Source: JAWXUE01 sp044432865 (lineage in GTDB: Bacteria; Bacillota_I; Bacilli_A; Acholeplasmatales; Anaeroplasmataceae). From it: a stretch of DNA of 64,000 bases. Position numbers and translations under genes: made by a program. Below, piece after piece: positions 1 through 8,422 of this stretch. The notes beneath the pieces are model-generated. The model did no database searches and was not told the DNA's origin. It saw only the letters and a program-made list of their open reading frames with translations. Within the stretch, counting starts at the first letter, position 1; each line of letters starts with the position of its first letter. The stretch covers positions 16,316-80,315 of the forward strand of contig JAWXUF010000001.1 in NCBI GenBank assembly GCA_044432865.1, read 5' to 3'.

Positions 1-1370
1 ATTGGATTACTTTGAATGAAATAATATTTCATCAAACCATACATTTCAGACTTATTCATTGGCATAGCAATTTTGAAGTTAGGCATTGAATTAAACATTG
101 AAACATCATACACACCTTGATGCGTCGATCCGTCCGCTCCAACAATACCTGCTCTATCTAAACATACTAAAACTTTTAAATTTTGTCTTGCAACATCATT
201 TAAAAAATAATCATAAGCTCTTTGTGCAAATGTTGAATACATACTAACAACTACATCTTTTCCTTCTAACGCAAGTCCTGTAGACATTGATACAGCAAGT
301 TCTTCAGCAATCCCGACATCTATTATATCATTAGGATAAATATCTTGAAATAAATCAAGTTTAGTACCACTAATCATTGCTGGGTTAATAACTTTAAATT
401 CATAATATTTTCTAATTTCAATTAATGATAATGCGAATGCTTCACTAAATGAATTATCAATCTTAGTTTTATCAACACCTAAGACAGGATCAAATGAAGG
501 TACTCCATGGAAGTCTCCATTTTCATCATCTTCGGCTAAAGTATACCCTTTTCCTTTTTCAGTAATCAAATGAATCAGTACAGGTTTCTTAATTTTTTTC
601 GCCCTTTGCATAGCGGCTATAACATCTTTAATATTGTTCCCATTATATGGACCAAAATAATCATATCCCATATCTTCAAATATATTATCTGCTTGTAAAA
701 ACCCTTTAATACCGCGCTTTATTTTATGTAAGAACGTTATTAAGAATGATGGTAAAATAAATCTAAAGAATGTTTTTATCCCTCTCCAAAATTTAGTGCC
801 TCTTATTTTACTTAGGTTTTTATTTAATGCTCCGACACTTTTTCCTATACCCATTTTGTTATCATTTAAAATAACAATTGGATTAGTATTTGTTTCGTGT
901 GTTATATTTAATGCTTCTAAAGCAACACCATTTGCTATCGCAGAATCACCAATAATAGAAACTACACTTCTATCACTTTCTTCTGCATAAAGCATACCTA
1001 ACCCTGTTGCAATACTTGTTGAAGAATGTCCTGATTCAAAACAATCATGAATACTCTCATCTCTTTTAATATAACCACTTAATCCATCAAATTTTCTTAA
1101 TGAATTAAACTCACTAGCTCTACCAGTTAGTATTTTGTGTACATATGATTGATGACCAACATCAAATAACAATTTATCATTTGGACTATCGAATACATAA
1201 TGAAGAGCAATTGTAATTTCAACTACTCCTAAATTACTTGCTAAATGACCTCCTGTTTTACTTACATTATCAATTAAAAAATTTCTTATATCATTTGATA
1301 AAATCTTTAATTCTTTTATTGATAATTCTTTAACAAAACTAGGGTCTGTAATTTTGTTTAAATCAAACAT
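1..1370 (-). CDS. dxs: 1-deoxy-D-xylulose-5-phosphate synthase, 3' end cut by window edge
   Basis: Thiamine-diphosphate enzyme that condenses pyruvate and glyceraldehyde-3-phosphate, the first step of the MEP isoprenoid pathway. I translated it by hand: the reading frame opens with ATG at 1370 after AGGTGA and stays open to the window edge, giving 456 codons of a family usually near 620. Visible landmarks are KTGGHLASNLG near the N-terminus, DVGHQSYVHK, LNDNKMGIG, FHGVPSFDP, and DRAGIVGADGSTHQG in the pyrimidine-binding half. Two motifs deviate: the usual GDG cofactor motif reads GDS (the metal-binding Asp is kept) and AEQHAV reads AEELAV (the catalytic Glu is kept). It follows xseB by 10 bases and is probably co-transcribed with nusB-xseA-xseB, the same order as in Bacillus. 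Family assignment is secure. Confidence 0.95.
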   Translation of the reverse strand, partial: MFDLNKITDPSFVKELSIKELKILSNDIRNFLIDNVSKTGGHLASNLGVVEITIALHYVFDSPNDKLLFDVGHQSYVHKILTGRASEFNSLRKFDGLSGYIKRDESIHDCFESGHSSTSIATGLGMLYAEESDRSVVSIIGDSAIANGVALEALNITHETNTNPIVILNDNKMGIGKSVGALNKNLSKIRGTKFWRGIKTFFRFILPSFLITFLHKIKRGIKGFLQADNIFEDMGYDYFGPYNGNNIKDVIAAMQRAKKIKKPVLIHLITEKGKGYTLAEDDENGDFHGVPSFDPVLGVDKTKIDNSFSEAFALSLIEIRKYYEFKVINPAMISGTKLDLFQDIYPNDIIDVGIAEELAVSMSTGLALEGKDVVVSMYSTFAQRAYDYFLNDVARQNLKVLVCLDRAGIVGADGSTHQGVYDVSMFNSMPNFKIAMPMNKSEMYGLMKYYFIQSNP

Positions 1371-1380
1371 TTTGTTTCAC

Positions 1381-1596
1381 CTATTCCTGATTAAAATCTT
1401 CTACTTTTCCATCTTCTACTTTTTTAACAATTAAATCTTCTGTTTGCTTAAAGATTTCATGGCATTCTTTTGATAAATCTAAACCTCTTTTATACGCTTC
1501 AATTGCATCTTCTAATGAAACATCTCTTGATTCTAATTTATTTACAACTAATTCTAATTCTTTTAAATTTTCTTCAAAGCTTAATTTTTTACTCAT
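1381..1596 (-). CDS. xseB: Exodeoxyribonuclease VII small subunit
   Basis: Small helical subunit that binds XseA to form exonuclease VII, which degrades single-stranded DNA into oligonucleotides. The 71 residues match the usual family length and show the core pattern SFEENLKELE..V..LE followed by LEDAIEAYKRGLDLSK. The start overlaps the end of xseA by 8 bases, so translation is probably coupled, and the stop codon lies within the ribosome-binding region of dxs. The acidic tail is typical of the family. Confidence 0.95.
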   Translation of the reverse strand: MSKKLSFEENLKELELVVNKLESRDVSLEDAIEAYKRGLDLSKECHEIFKQTEDLIVKKVEDGKVEDFNQE

Positions 1597-2788
1597 GCTT
1601 GCTCACTACCTTTACGTTTAATTTTCCGTCTTTTAAATTGATAGATAATTTATCATCTACATTAACATCATTTATACTTCTAATTATTTTTTCTTCTTGT
1701 TTTACTAAACTAAATCCTTTATCCATAATTGATAGTGGATTTAAGGCGTTTAATTTTTCAATATTATATCTTAATTTATTATGCTTAAATTCTAATAAAT
1801 TAATCATATTATTTCCTAATAATTTATCTAGTTGTATTTTCTTATTATATAATTGTTCTAATATTATTAGAGGACTACTATTATCTAATCTATGATCTAA
1901 ATTAACAAGATTTTGTTTTATATTATTTAGTTTGTTATGAAATGAGTTTTCAATACGTGTTTTATAAATATTTATTGTATTTTTTAACACACTTAAATCT
2001 GGAGTTGCTATTTCTGCAGCTGCAGTTGGTGTTGCAGCCCTAACGTCAGCAACAAAGTCTGATATAGTAAAATCAGTTTCATGTCCTACAGCAGAAATTA
2101 TCGGAACTTTGGAATTAAAAATTGCTTCAGCAACTACTTTTTCATTAAAGCACCATAAATCTTCAATAGAACCTCCACCTCTCCCTACAATTATCGTATC
2201 AACTAATCCATCTTCATTTGCTAATTTAATATTTTTAACAATTGATGTCTTAGCTGTTTCACCTTGTACAATAGATGGATACACATAAATTTGTGCTATT
2301 GGATATCTTCTTTTTATTGTATTTATAACATCCCTAACGGCTGCTCCTGTTGGAGATGTAATTACAGCGATTGCTTTTGGATATAAAGGAATTGATTTCT
2401 TTTTACTTGAATCAAAATATCCTTTTTCTTCTAACTCTTTTTTTAACTTTTCATACGCTAGATATAAATCTCCTAACCCTTTTTGAGTTATTTGATTAAC
2501 GTTTATTTGATATGTACCATATGGTATATAAGTACTTATAGTACCTCTAACTAATACTGTTTGACCATCTTTCGGAGTAAAATCAACTTTAGAAGCATCA
2601 TTACTAAACATTGTTGCACTGATTTGTGATTCTGAATCCTTAAGGGTGAAATAAAAGTGCCCTCTTGAATTTCTCTTAAAGTTCGATATTTCGGCTTCAA
2701 TATAAACATTTTTTAAATGTACATCATTATCAAATTTATATTTTATATACTTACTTATCGCACTTACTGTTAAATACTGTTTATCCAT
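1589..2788 (-). CDS. xseA: Exodeoxyribonuclease VII large subunit
   Basis: Catalytic subunit of exonuclease VII. The 399 residues have an N-terminal OB-fold (about 1-100, including GHFYFTLKD) and a catalytic domain with AVITSPTGAAVRDV, the glycine-rich GRGGGSIEDLW and AVGHETDFTISDFVADVRAATPT split across the active site, followed by a helical coiled region that recruits XseB. The length is slightly below the roughly 450 of Bacillus, through a shorter helical part. It overlaps nusB by one base and xseB by 8 bases, a tight operon. Confidence 0.97.
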   Translation of the reverse strand: MDKQYLTVSAISKYIKYKFDNDVHLKNVYIEAEISNFKRNSRGHFYFTLKDSESQISATMFSNDASKVDFTPKDGQTVLVRGTISTYIPYGTYQINVNQITQKGLGDLYLAYEKLKKELEEKGYFDSSKKKSIPLYPKAIAVITSPTGAAVRDVINTIKRRYPIAQIYVYPSIVQGETAKTSIVKNIKLANEDGLVDTIIVGRGGGSIEDLWCFNEKVVAEAIFNSKVPIISAVGHETDFTISDFVADVRAATPTAAAEIATPDLSVLKNTINIYKTRIENSFHNKLNNIKQNLVNLDHRLDNSSPLIILEQLYNKKIQLDKLLGNNMINLLEFKHNKLRYNIEKLNALNPLSIMDKGFSLVKQEEKIIRSINDVNVDDKLSINLKDGKLNVKVVSKHE

Positions 2789-3180
2789 TATAATGATTTA
2801 TTTATTTTATCAATTAAAGAATGGATAAAACGTTTGTTTTTCCCATCACCTAAATCTGAGTATTCCTTCACGATTTCTAATGTTTCATTAATAACAATGT
2901 TAGCTGGTGTTTTACATAAAAATTCATAAGTTGCTGCTCTTGTTAATGCTCTATCAACATATGATAATCTATTTAAAGTGTAATTAGTTAAATTTTTTTC
3001 AATGATTTCATCTATGTTTTTAATATCGTTAATTACTCCTGTAACAATTGATCTAGTAAAATCACTTTGTGCTTTTTCAAGTACCTCTACAGTATCAATC
3101 TCAACATGACCTACTAAGTCAAAATGGTATAATAATTGCATTGCTAATATTCTTGATTCTCTTAATTCTTGTTTAGTCAT
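2788..3180 (-). CDS. nusB: Transcription antitermination factor NusB
   Basis: All-helical RNA-binding protein that, with NusE (S10), assembles the antitermination complex on rRNA operons. From the ATG at 3180 it has 130 residues and shows RESRILAMQLLYHFD, SYVDRALTRAATYEFL and NIVINETLEIVKEYSDLGDGKNKRFIHSLIDKI in pieces along the protein. An in-frame TTG 15 bases further upstream is rejected because GGAGG, the Shine-Dalgarno, would lie inside that extension with 8-base spacing to the ATG. It heads the nusB-xseA-xseB-dxs operon. Confidence 0.96.
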   Translation of the reverse strand: MTKQELRESRILAMQLLYHFDLVGHVEIDTVEVLEKAQSDFTRSIVTGVINDIKNIDEIIEKNLTNYTLNRLSYVDRALTRAATYEFLCKTPANIVINETLEIVKEYSDLGDGKNKRFIHSLIDKINKSL

Positions 3181-3242
3181 TTTTAAATCCTCCAATTAAA
3201 AATATTATATCATAAATTTAATCCATTTTAAATAATATAAAT

Positions 3243-3268
3243 AAAAAAACCACTAATAATAGTGGAAT
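3243..3268 (-). terminator. Rho-independent terminator after spoIIIAH
   Basis: On the minus strand a 6-bp stem (CCACTA / TAGTGG, loop of four) is followed by seven T. It begins a few bases after the spoIIIAH stop and separates spoIIIAH from the nusB operon. Confidence 0.75.
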
Positions 3269-3274
3269 TTTTAT

Positions 3275-3748
3275 TTATATTGATTTCGGTGAAACTTCTA
3301 CTTTAATATTACTTCCAAATACATCTTTCATAATTGATGTTATCTCAATAAATTCTTGTGTAGTAGGAACATAATTTAGTATGTATACAGAAACAAAATT
3401 ATCCTCATTCACAACAAAGCAATCAAGATATCCTAAATTCTCTACAAATGTTTCAGCAAGTACTTCTAATTCAGTTAATTCAAGTATTTCTTGCATCGTT
3501 TCAAATGCATCACTTTTCATATCATCACTATATGTGTCTGATGCGATTATGTTTTCTAAATCAACAACATACTCTTCTCTTTGAGCAAGAATTTCTAATC
3601 TCATCGAAGCAAACTCTGGATGTTCAGTAGTTATATTTTCACTTACAGTTGGTGCAATAATACCTTCTTCCGGCATATTAATATAATAAATTGATAACAT
3701 CATTACAACAGCTAATAAAAAAAGTGAAAGTTTATTTTTCTTAATCAT
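3275..3748 (-). CDS. spoIIIAH: Stage III sporulation protein AH (SpoIIIAH-like)
   Basis: In endospore formers this mother-cell membrane protein pairs with SpoIIQ of the forespore to build the channel that joins the two cells during engulfment. The 157 residues have one N-terminal membrane segment (about 7-24), a helical region with the family's EF..MRLEILAQREE and DLENIIAS..YSDDMKSDAFE pattern, and a C-terminal ring-building-like domain (LEVLAETFVENLGYLDCFVV...VSVYI). Bacillus SpoIIIAH is about 218 residues, so this copy is short in the linker. It sits just upstream of nusB as in Bacillus, but spoIIIAA-AG are not beside it: a signalling-type gene takes their place. A candidate sigma-E promoter lies at 3777-3803. 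Confidence 0.85.
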   Translation of the reverse strand: MIKKNKLSLFLLAVVMMLSIYYINMPEEGIIAPTVSENITTEHPEFASMRLEILAQREEYVVDLENIIASDTYSDDMKSDAFETMQEILELTELEVLAETFVENLGYLDCFVVNEDNFVSVYILNYVPTTQEFIEITSIMKDVFGSNIKVEVSPKSI

Positions 3749-3776
3749 TTACATGTCCCCCTATTGTTTTCAATAA

Positions 3777-3803
3777 AGTATATGCAAAGTAATTGAATTA
3801 TAT
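3777..3803 (-). promoter_or_regulatory. Candidate sigma-E-type promoter of spoIIIAH
   Basis: On the minus strand ATA (3803-3801) is followed after exactly 16 bases by CATATACT (3784-3777), one mismatch from the sigma-E -10 consensus CATACAnT. The predicted start lies near 3770, ahead of a GGGGGA ribosome-binding site. The Bacillus spoIIIA operon is sigma-E controlled, and the same spacing recurs before spoIVA and dacF in this window. Confidence 0.45.
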
Positions 3804-6800
3804 TCCTAATTTACTTTTAAAAATATTAATAATATCTATATAAGTTAATTGTTGATTATACACTTTACCCATATAACAATTAATATATTTTTTGTAATGT
3901 TCTATCTCTTCATTTTTATTTGTTTCATTTAAAACAAATTTAACATCTAAATTAGATAATATATTAGAAAGAGACTTAATATATTCATCATTAAATTCAT
4001 TCATATTTTTAAAATTTTTCAGTAAGAAATAAGAGGGTTTAACAAGAGATAGATCATCAATATTATTTAAGGCAATATGATACCCTTGATTCATTAAATA
4101 GATAATGTTATCAACTGCACCATTGTACACTCTATCAATTTTTAAAATAACTCTTTCTTTTGTAATTTTGAATTGTTTTGCCATTTCTTCTAGATAATTT
4201 ACAAAACTTTTTTTCACTAAACTATACTCGTCAATTTTAATTACAACATTAATACTATAATCAATTTTACTAGATATCAAATTCATTTCATGAAATGTTC
4301 TTTGAATTAAATACTGCTCTAACGTTGTTGTCATATTTTTACGTTTAATTACTTCTTCTAAAATTCTTACATCAACTTTATAATTACTTAAGTTAAGTTT
4401 AGACTCATAAAATTCAATTAAACTATCATTAACATTAACACACTGTGTAAATAAAATCCCAAGATTCTTTTGATCAATAGATTCACTGATATATGTGATA
4501 AGTTGTTCTCTTAAAAATCTTTCTTTATATAGCTCAATGTCGTAAAATCCTACATTTTCATCTAAAAAGTCGTCAACATTTAAAATGGAATCACTTAATA
4601 TCTCTAACATTTTATCTAATGATTTTTCTTTAGTGTCAACAGTACTTCTATAAGTACCATAGGTAAATCTAGGAATTAATCTATTATTGATTAACGATAA
4701 CTTCTCAATTAAGTATTGATCTAACTTGTTAATTATTTGTTTCAATACTCTTTTATCATTTGTATCTTTTACTAATACTATTATTTTATCAAAGTTCAGA
4801 TGGTAATAATCATAATCTTTATTAAACTCAGGTAATAATTGTCCTATACATTTTAATATATCCATACTGAATTTTTCTTGATATAAATATGTGTATTTTT
4901 TTAAATCTTTAAAATTTAATAAAATAGCACTAAATTTTTTCATATCAAAATATTTATATATTTCTACATTTAATGATTGATTATTTTTTAAATTAGTTAT
5001 TGGATTATGATATGCAGTAACAATTAAATCTCTTTTATTAGATTCTACTTTAGTATAATCTTCAAATATAAATAACAATTTATAATCACTAATCTTTGTG
5101 GTTTTAATTAACACTTTTTTCTCATTATTAAAAGTAACTAATTGTTCAAAATAGTTATCTTCAATACTTAATGAATTATAATTAGCAAGAAACTCTTTGT
5201 AATCATCCATTGAAATATTAGACACAAAACTATTAAATGTTACTTTATTTTTTACGCCTAATAAATTTGTAATCTCTTTGTTACAATAAAAATAATCTGT
5301 ATCACTAAAAGCATAGTAAAACATCTTTGATCCAAGTATTTCTAATTTACTTTCCGTTTCATAAAAAACTCTTTCTTTTTCATAGTTAATAACTGAAATA
5401 GAATTGTAAAATTTCGCGAAACAATGCAGTTTTTCGAAATTAAGAACACCTTCAATCATATTATGATTTTCAGAAACAAAATATATTGCCCCAAAACATT
5501 TATCTGTAAAAAGAGGGAAAATTGTTGCATAGTTAAATTCAATTATTTCATTATTAAAAGGGTTAAACAAATTGTCTCGTTGGGTATTAAAAGAAATTAT
5601 TTCAACATCAGATTGATGGAAATTATCTATAATTTCTAAAGTAACATCTTTTTTTATATAAAGCCTTTCCTTCTTGAAATGAAATGATTCGAACTCTTTT
5701 GTAATAATATAACAATCATTAAATGGAACTTTTTCATTCAATTTAATTAATGATAAACGTAGTTGTTCTCTAAATCTCTCGTTAGATTGAAACGGTTTGA
5801 ATATATCAATTGTCTCCTGATAAAAATCACTCATCTCATTTAAAGTAGGTTTAGTTTTTTTTATCTTTTTAAAAACAGGTGTTTCTATATTAGTATTTTC
5901 TTTAGGTTTCTTAATTTTAATTGCTTTTATTATATTTTGATGTATGTAATCTATTTCTTTGTATACTTTGACATTACTTACTTCTTTTAACCTTTGTTTA
6001 TATAGTTCAATTGATTGTCTATTTTGTAAAATAGTATACAATTCTATACATAACTGATAATAATCTTTTTTAACATCTGTTGATGCTCTTTCCATTACTT
6101 CTTCATATTTAGCTTCTAAAATAGAACATCTTTTATAATTACCTTTTTTAAAATAAATCTTTAATGTTAATAGATTAACTTTACTACCAAAGTATTCACT
6201 TCTTACAGGGTTTGAGTTTAATATTTCTAATGACTTTTCATATTCTTCTAATTGATAATAATTAGTTGCTTCATAATATAATAATGATTCAAAAACTTCA
6301 AAGTCACCTAACTCAAGAGCTAACTCTTTTGTTGTATCTAAATTTTTATTAAATTTATAAAACTCATTACCATCAAAGTAAGCTTTTGCAAGTAAAAACA
6401 TACCTGCTAACCTATTTGCTTTTGATGTATCATCTTGTAGAAATAAATTTATATATCTAATTCTTTCTCCAATATCATTTTTATGAAACAATATCATATC
6501 TTGATAATATATTTCTGTATCATATGAATTTAATAATTCTTTTTTTTGGTTAATTGCATCTAAACATTCTTTTCTATAATCATCAATTGTTAATTCAATG
6601 AATTTATCTAATATAGTTATTAAGTTTTCCGATTTATACTTCTTTGTAAATGCTTCAACTACATTAACCATGAAATCAATTTGTTTAGTTTTAGAATATA
6701 AAGAAAGTAAATGACATACTACTATTGCATGTTCTTCATCATCTACGCTAGTTTTATTTAAAAATCGCTGGATTCTTGAAATTGAATCATCAGATGGTTC

Positions 6801-6821
6801 TAATTTTAGTATACTTTCCAT
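3798..6821 (-). CDS. TPR-GAF-PAS protein with degenerate GGDEF and EAL domains
   Basis: A 1007-residue soluble protein with no membrane segment. Residues 1 to about 280 are TPR-like helical pairs (for example LLYYEATNYYQLEEYEKSLEI). About 350-480 look like a GAF fold and about 495-600 like PAS (FSDTDYFYCNKEITNLLGV). From about 605 a GGDEF-type domain begins with HNPITNLKNNQ, but the signature loop reads HLNFDK, so cyclase residues are absent. From about 785 an EAL-type domain has neither the EAL triad nor the DDFG metal loop (GYHIALNNIDDLS instead), ending with a YMGKVYNQQL-like remnant of the final helix. It is therefore probably a receptor or scaffold rather than an enzyme of cyclic di-GMP. 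I take ATG at 6821 because GGGAG is well spaced there; a GTG 9 bases upstream overlaps that site. It follows ysnB by 12 bases. Confidence 0.7.
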   Translation of the reverse strand: MESILKLEPSDDSISRIQRFLNKTSVDDEEHAIVVCHLLSLYSKTKQIDFMVNVVEAFTKKYKSENLITILDKFIELTIDDYRKECLDAINQKKELLNSYDTEIYYQDMILFHKNDIGERIRYINLFLQDDTSKANRLAGMFLLAKAYFDGNEFYKFNKNLDTTKELALELGDFEVFESLLYYEATNYYQLEEYEKSLEILNSNPVRSEYFGSKVNLLTLKIYFKKGNYKRCSILEAKYEEVMERASTDVKKDYYQLCIELYTILQNRQSIELYKQRLKEVSNVKVYKEIDYIHQNIIKAIKIKKPKENTNIETPVFKKIKKTKPTLNEMSDFYQETIDIFKPFQSNERFREQLRLSLIKLNEKVPFNDCYIITKEFESFHFKKERLYIKKDVTLEIIDNFHQSDVEIISFNTQRDNLFNPFNNEIIEFNYATIFPLFTDKCFGAIYFVSENHNMIEGVLNFEKLHCFAKFYNSISVINYEKERVFYETESKLEILGSKMFYYAFSDTDYFYCNKEITNLLGVKNKVTFNSFVSNISMDDYKEFLANYNSLSIEDNYFEQLVTFNNEKKVLIKTTKISDYKLLFIFEDYTKVESNKRDLIVTAYHNPITNLKNNQSLNVEIYKYFDMKKFSAILLNFKDLKKYTYLYQEKFSMDILKCIGQLLPEFNKDYDYYHLNFDKIIVLVKDTNDKRVLKQIINKLDQYLIEKLSLINNRLIPRFTYGTYRSTVDTKEKSLDKMLEILSDSILNVDDFLDENVGFYDIELYKERFLREQLITYISESIDQKNLGILFTQCVNVNDSLIEFYESKLNLSNYKVDVRILEEVIKRKNMTTTLEQYLIQRTFHEMNLISSKIDYSINVVIKIDEYSLVKKSFVNYLEEMAKQFKITKERVILKIDRVYNGAVDNIIYLMNQGYHIALNNIDDLSLVKPSYFLLKNFKNMNEFNDEYIKSLSNILSNLDVKFVLNETNKNEEIEHYKKYINCYMGKVYNQQLTYIDIINIFKSKLGI

Positions 6822-6833
6822 AACATTCACTCC

Positions 6834-7259
6834 CTACAAATATTTTATTTCAAACTTATCATTTTCAAATACAATATACGAACCATTATCTCTTATTGAT
6901 CCTGGATTGTACATTGTAATATCCTCTTCAACTTTTGTAATCCTATGGGTATGTCCAAAAATTACAATATTACACATTGAGCTTTTAGTATGGTAATATA
7001 AATTGTTTAATGTAAATTTCACATTAAACATGTGTCCATGAGTTAAAAGAACTTTTTTGTTTTCTATTTCTATTATTAATTCATTTGGTAATTGTATATT
7101 ATCACAATTTCCTTTTACACTTATGATATTATATTTTTTTAACTGTTCATTAGATAATTCACTATCTCCAAGACAATAAAATATACCTTCTTCACGACTA
7201 ACTAATCTTTCTAATGAATCAATATCGTTATGTAGATCACTAAAAAATATTATTTTCAT
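6834..7259 (-). CDS. ysnB: YfcE/YsnB-type metallophosphoesterase
   Basis: Small calcineurin-like phosphodiesterase. The 141 residues carry the two-metal site: SDLHND (D-x-H), LGDSE, GNCDN, THGH and FGHTHR, in the family order. The cellular substrate is not known for these short homologues. It overlaps rdgB by 20 bases, reproducing the ysnA-ysnB pair of Bacillus, where the two are adjacent and co-transcribed. Confidence 0.88.
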   Translation of the reverse strand: MKIIFFSDLHNDIDSLERLVSREEGIFYCLGDSELSNEQLKKYNIISVKGNCDNIQLPNELIIEIENKKVLLTHGHMFNVKFTLNNLYYHTKSSMCNIVIFGHTHRITKVEEDITMYNPGSIRDNGSYIVFENDKFEIKYL

Positions 7260-7821
7260 TTAAGAAATTAAGAAGCAACTTTGTAGCTTCACTCCTATGT
7301 GATATATTATTTTTTTCATTTGAATCTAATTGAGCTAACGTTTTTTCATAACCATTAGGAATGAATATAGGATCATAACCAAATCCATTTGTACCATTTT
7401 TTTCTTTTGATATGATACCATTTAAAATTCCTTCAAAATAATACACATTTTCTGATGTATATAAACATAGAGTACAGTTAAAAAAAGCATCTCTTTGTTC
7501 ATGTAGTTGTTCTAATATATAATCCATTTTTTCATCAAAACTATCCAAATTCATGTATCTAGCAGAATGAATTCCTGGAGCATTATTTAAGGCTTTAACA
7601 CATAATCCTGAATCATCAGAAAGTACAGGTTTATTAAATAATTCAAAAATAGTTTTTCCCTTAATAAAGGCATTTTCTTTAAATGTTAAACCGTCTTCTA
7701 CTATCTCATCGGCATAACATAACTCTTCTAAACCAATACATTTTATATTGTATTTATTAAGTATTTCATTAAACTCTTTTAGTTTTCCTTTATTGCTCGT
7801 AGCTATAATAATTTCATGCAT
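7240..7821 (-). CDS. rdgB: XTP/dITP pyrophosphatase (RdgB/HAM1)
   Basis: House-cleaning nucleotide pyrophosphatase that hydrolyses XTP, dITP and ITP to monophosphates so they are not incorporated into nucleic acids. The 193 residues show the N-terminal IIIATSNKGKLKEF phosphate-binding motif, VEDGLTFKENAFIKG, LSDDSGLCVKAL, GIHSARY, GTNGFGYDPIF and the closing SHRSEA motif, all expected positions for the family. It corresponds to Bacillus ysnA; the rph gene that normally lies between gerM and ysnA is missing here. Confidence 0.95.
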   Translation of the reverse strand: MHEIIIATSNKGKLKEFNEILNKYNIKCIGLEELCYADEIVEDGLTFKENAFIKGKTIFELFNKPVLSDDSGLCVKALNNAPGIHSARYMNLDSFDEKMDYILEQLHEQRDAFFNCTLCLYTSENVYYFEGILNGIISKEKNGTNGFGYDPIFIPNGYEKTLAQLDSNEKNNISHRSEATKLLLNFLNENNIF

Positions 7822-7861
7822 ATTATCACCTCAAGTTATTGTATCATATTATTACTTTTTT

Positions 7862-8356
7862 TTAAACATTACTTAAAGGTATGCCATCAATAATATTTAC
7901 ATATCCAAGTTTTTCAATATAGGTTCCTTCTACTTTAATTTTAAGAATATCATATCCTAAATTTGAAAAAGAGTTTCTTAATTGAGAAAATATTTGATAT
8001 GATAATTCTTCTTCAAATCTTAAAAAATCTTCTGATAAATTAAGAATTAGTGTTTCGTCTTCCACTTCATAATTTATTAAAGTTGTTGAAGTAATTAATT
8101 TTGTATCATATGATTCTTTAATTGAATTACTTTTGTTTGTTAGTAAATCAAATACATACTCAACTTCTACTTTTTCGTTAAAAACAGTTGATACATAAAC
8201 TAAAGTATCATTATCATAATAAAAAATATTATGTGAAACTCTTTGTACTTGCTCATATACTATTTCATATTTTTCTACTTTATTATTAGATAACCCTAAT
8301 CTAATAACAAAAACACTACATACTATAAATAATGGAATTATTATTTTCATTTTCAT
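7862..8356 (-). CDS. GerMN-domain protein (GerM-like)
   Basis: A 164-residue protein with an N-terminal membrane segment (about 4-20) and a single C-terminal domain resembling GerMN, seen in TTLINYEVEDETLILNLSEDF then QLRNSFSNLGYDILKIKVEG in pieces. Bacillus GerM is a lipoprotein of about 366 residues with two such domains, needed for sporulation and germination; here only one is present and no clear lipobox exists. Its place directly before rdgB-ysnB repeats the Bacillus gerM-(rph)-ysnA-ysnB order, which supports the call. I chose ATG 8356, spaced from GGTGAT; the longer open frame would run into the divergent CPBP gene. Confidence 0.6.
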   Translation of the reverse strand: MKMKIIIPLFIVCSVFVIRLGLSNNKVEKYEIVYEQVQRVSHNIFYYDNDTLVYVSTVFNEKVEVEYVFDLLTNKSNSIKESYDTKLITSTTLINYEVEDETLILNLSEDFLRFEEELSYQIFSQLRNSFSNLGYDILKIKVEGTYIEKLGYVNIIDGIPLSNV

Positions 8357-8422
8357 TTTTATCACCATTAAATTATATGTATAAAATTTTAATATATGAT
8401 ATAATAAACAAGAGGTGATTTT

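Noticed and set aside
3181..3195. Upstream TTG start for nusB
   Set aside because: It would place the GGAGG ribosome-binding site inside the coding region; the ATG at 3180 is properly spaced from it.
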